A stretch of 5,743 nucleotides of DNA from an uncultured Thermoproteales archaeon. Its GTDB lineage: Archaea; Thermoproteota; Thermoprotei; Thermoproteales; Thermoproteaceae. The stretch's first letter is position 1; each line of letters starts with the position of its first letter. The stretch is taken from NCBI GenBank assembly GCA_946480885.1, contig CAMLLK010000082.1, forward strand, positions 1-5,743. Reading direction: 5' to 3'. The notes under the pieces were generated by a model. That model was not told the DNA's origin, ran no database searches, and worked only from the letters and a program-made list of their open reading frames with translations. The position numbers were made by a program, and so were the translations under genes. Below, piece after piece: positions 4,923 to 5,743 of the stretch.

Positions 4923-5743
4923 GACCGCCGGCTTTCTTACAACGCCCTGCGTCTATTTGTCAATGGCAACTACGCACTGCGGCGTCCAGATTTTTCCCTG
5001 GGGGAGACTCCGGCTATGGCTGCGGCTAGGGTGGCCACTGCCGTGGCTAGAGACTTAGAGTGGGCTGGGGTCTACTATAGATATATCACTGGGCTGAGGC
5101 TTGTGCCTGCCTCGCCGTATTGGTTCAACGCCTGGACAAGAAAAGAGATGTTCGCCTCTTGTTTCACGCTGGAGGTGGAAGACTGCCTTTCGTCAATTAC
5201 CCACCCCGGCAGGTACTGCATATACGACGCCCTGGCCTACTCCGGCATAATTCAACAACTGGGAGGGGGCGTGGGCTACGACTTCTCGCTACTGAGGCCC
5301 GAGGGAGACGTAGTGCGCGGCTCAGTGGGCGTGGCCTCAGGCCCGGTGAGCTTCATGAGGCTCTTCGACGCAAACGTAGACGTAATTAAACAGGGCGGGA
5401 AGCGCCGCGGCGCCCAAATGGGGACGCTACACGTGTGGCACCCCGATATCCGCAAGTTCATTAAGGCGAAGACGGGGGAGTTAAAAGACGCACACCTCCA
5501 GAACTTCAACATATCAGTATTTGTCGACGACACTTTTATGGAAAAGGCCCTGGGCGTAGACGGCGACCCGAAGTATAAGCTGATAAACCCCAGGGTGTTT
5601 TACGACAAGACTGGGAAAAAGGCCGTTGAGTTCGTTGACGTACACAAAGAGGCGCAAGTTCCCAAAGAGGCCGTGTGGGGCGAGGTAGACGCCAGACAGC
5701 TCTTCGGCGAAATAGCCCACGGCGCTTGGGACTCCGGCGACCC
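4533..5743 (+). CDS. Ribonucleotide reductase large subunit with N-terminal ATP-cone (partial, 3' end outside window)
   Basis: The first 403 codons of a reductase that converts ribonucleotides to deoxyribonucleotides in the cytoplasm. Residues 2-85 form an ATP-cone, the allosteric dATP/ATP activity site (VVKFDGRREPFSVEKL, then SWELADMVHVELL and VAKAHLLGRVYKEVF). Residues 90-403 start the ten-stranded barrel. ASCF (208-211) carries C210, the probable first redox cysteine; QQLGGGVGYDFSLLRPEG (241-258), ASGPVSFM (268-275), KQGGKRRGAQMGTLHVWHPDIRKFI (286-310) and LQNFNISV (322-329) are class I/II signatures. The radical cysteine and C-terminal CxxC would lie downstream. A class II, adenosylcobalamin-dependent enzyme (NrdJ type) is the best guess, since the HPDIRKFIKAKT region reads that way, but class I cannot be excluded. 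ATG 4533 is chosen from the ATP-cone consensus and the TATA spacing. The frame is open to the window end. Codon use is odd: codons 1-130 end almost only in G or T, later codons largely in C. Confidence 0.93.
   Translation, partial: MSVVKFDGRREPFSVEKLRGSVERAAAEVGVSIDGVVDFVVDREVGSWELADMVHVELLRGAIDRPEFAEVAKAHLLGRVYKEVFGKEFLKSGGDYGEYARAAFRRLVESGVVRGEAFELLSRLGVDSEFDRRLSYNALRLFVNGNYALRRPDFSLGETPAMAAARVATAVARDLEWAGVYYRYITGLRLVPASPYWFNAWTRKEMFASCFTLEVEDCLSSITHPGRYCIYDALAYSGIIQQLGGGVGYDFSLLRPEGDVVRGSVGVASGPVSFMRLFDANVDVIKQGGKRRGAQMGTLHVWHPDIRKFIKAKTGELKDAHLQNFNISVFVDDTFMEKALGVDGDPKYKLINPRVFYDKTGKKAVEFVDVHKEAQVPKEAVWGEVDARQLFGEIAHGAWDSGD

Noticed and set aside
5120..5720. Alternative frames within the reductase catalytic region (89, 85 and 68 codons)
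   Set aside because: They overlap conserved reductase motifs in the open plus frame and have no support of their own.
1..5743. CRISPR array, tRNA, rRNA, C/D-box RNA, insertion sequence or intein
   Set aside because: No regularly spaced repeats, cloverleaf, clear box C/D pair, transposase or terminal repeats were seen, and the reductase fragment reads through without an intein insert up to the window end.

Overview
The window looks like chromosome of a hyperthermophilic crenarchaeon of the Thermoproteales, most likely Pyrobaculum or a close relative. This rests on several signs. AGA/AGG arginine and ATA isoleucine codons are heavily used. Genes are tightly packed, with short or overlapping junctions. 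AT-rich TATA-like boxes lie about 25 bases before start codons with almost no leader, and there are no clear Shine-Dalgarno sites. The protein families also fit: a COG2403-type P-loop protein, a solo B3/B4 protein, and a ribonucleotide reductase with an ATP-cone. The genus is inferred from style and was not checked against any database.

Layout, left to right. (1) 35-712 (+) is a stand-alone B3/B4 domain protein related to part of the phenylalanyl-tRNA synthetase beta chain. (2) 704-2002 (-) is a predicted P-loop nucleotide-binding protein related to cyclic 2,3-diphosphoglycerate synthetase; its 3' end overlaps gene 1 by 9 bp. (3) 2003-2078 is a compact divergent promoter with one TATA-like box per direction and several short inverted repeats. 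(4) 2079-2678 (+) is a metallophosphoesterase with an altered third motif; it converges on and overlaps (5) by 39 bp. (5) 2640-3122 (-), an unrecognised 160-aa protein, and (6) 3119-3649 (-), a DsbA-like CPFC thioredoxin-fold protein, form a two-gene operon joined by a 4-bp ATGA overlap. (7) 3650-3735 is a second divergent promoter region. (8) 3736-4473 (+) is a putative thioredoxin-fold protein with a CKSS motif and a long helical C-terminal part. (9) 4533-5743 (+) is the first 403 codons of a ribonucleotide reductase large subunit (ATP-cone plus start of the catalytic barrel), cut by the window edge.

How the genes may work together: the right half holds three thiol-related genes, namely a CPFC oxidoreductase, a CxxS thioredoxin-fold protein and a ribonucleotide reductase that needs dithiol re-reduction each turnover. 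A functional link is plausible but inferred. The left half holds nucleotide- and tRNA-related proteins with no visible common pathway.

The strongest unexplained signal is compositional. On the + strand, synonymous sites are strongly A/C-rich up to the end of the CKSS gene, then flip within about 60 bp to almost exclusively G/T for the first 130 codons of the reductase, and then return to C-rich. It resembles a local replication- or transcription-linked strand asymmetry centred near 4500, or a recombined 5' segment of the reductase. I saw no mobile element, CRISPR array, tRNA or rRNA. No gene-free stretch exceeds 90 bp, apart from the 34 bases before the first gene.
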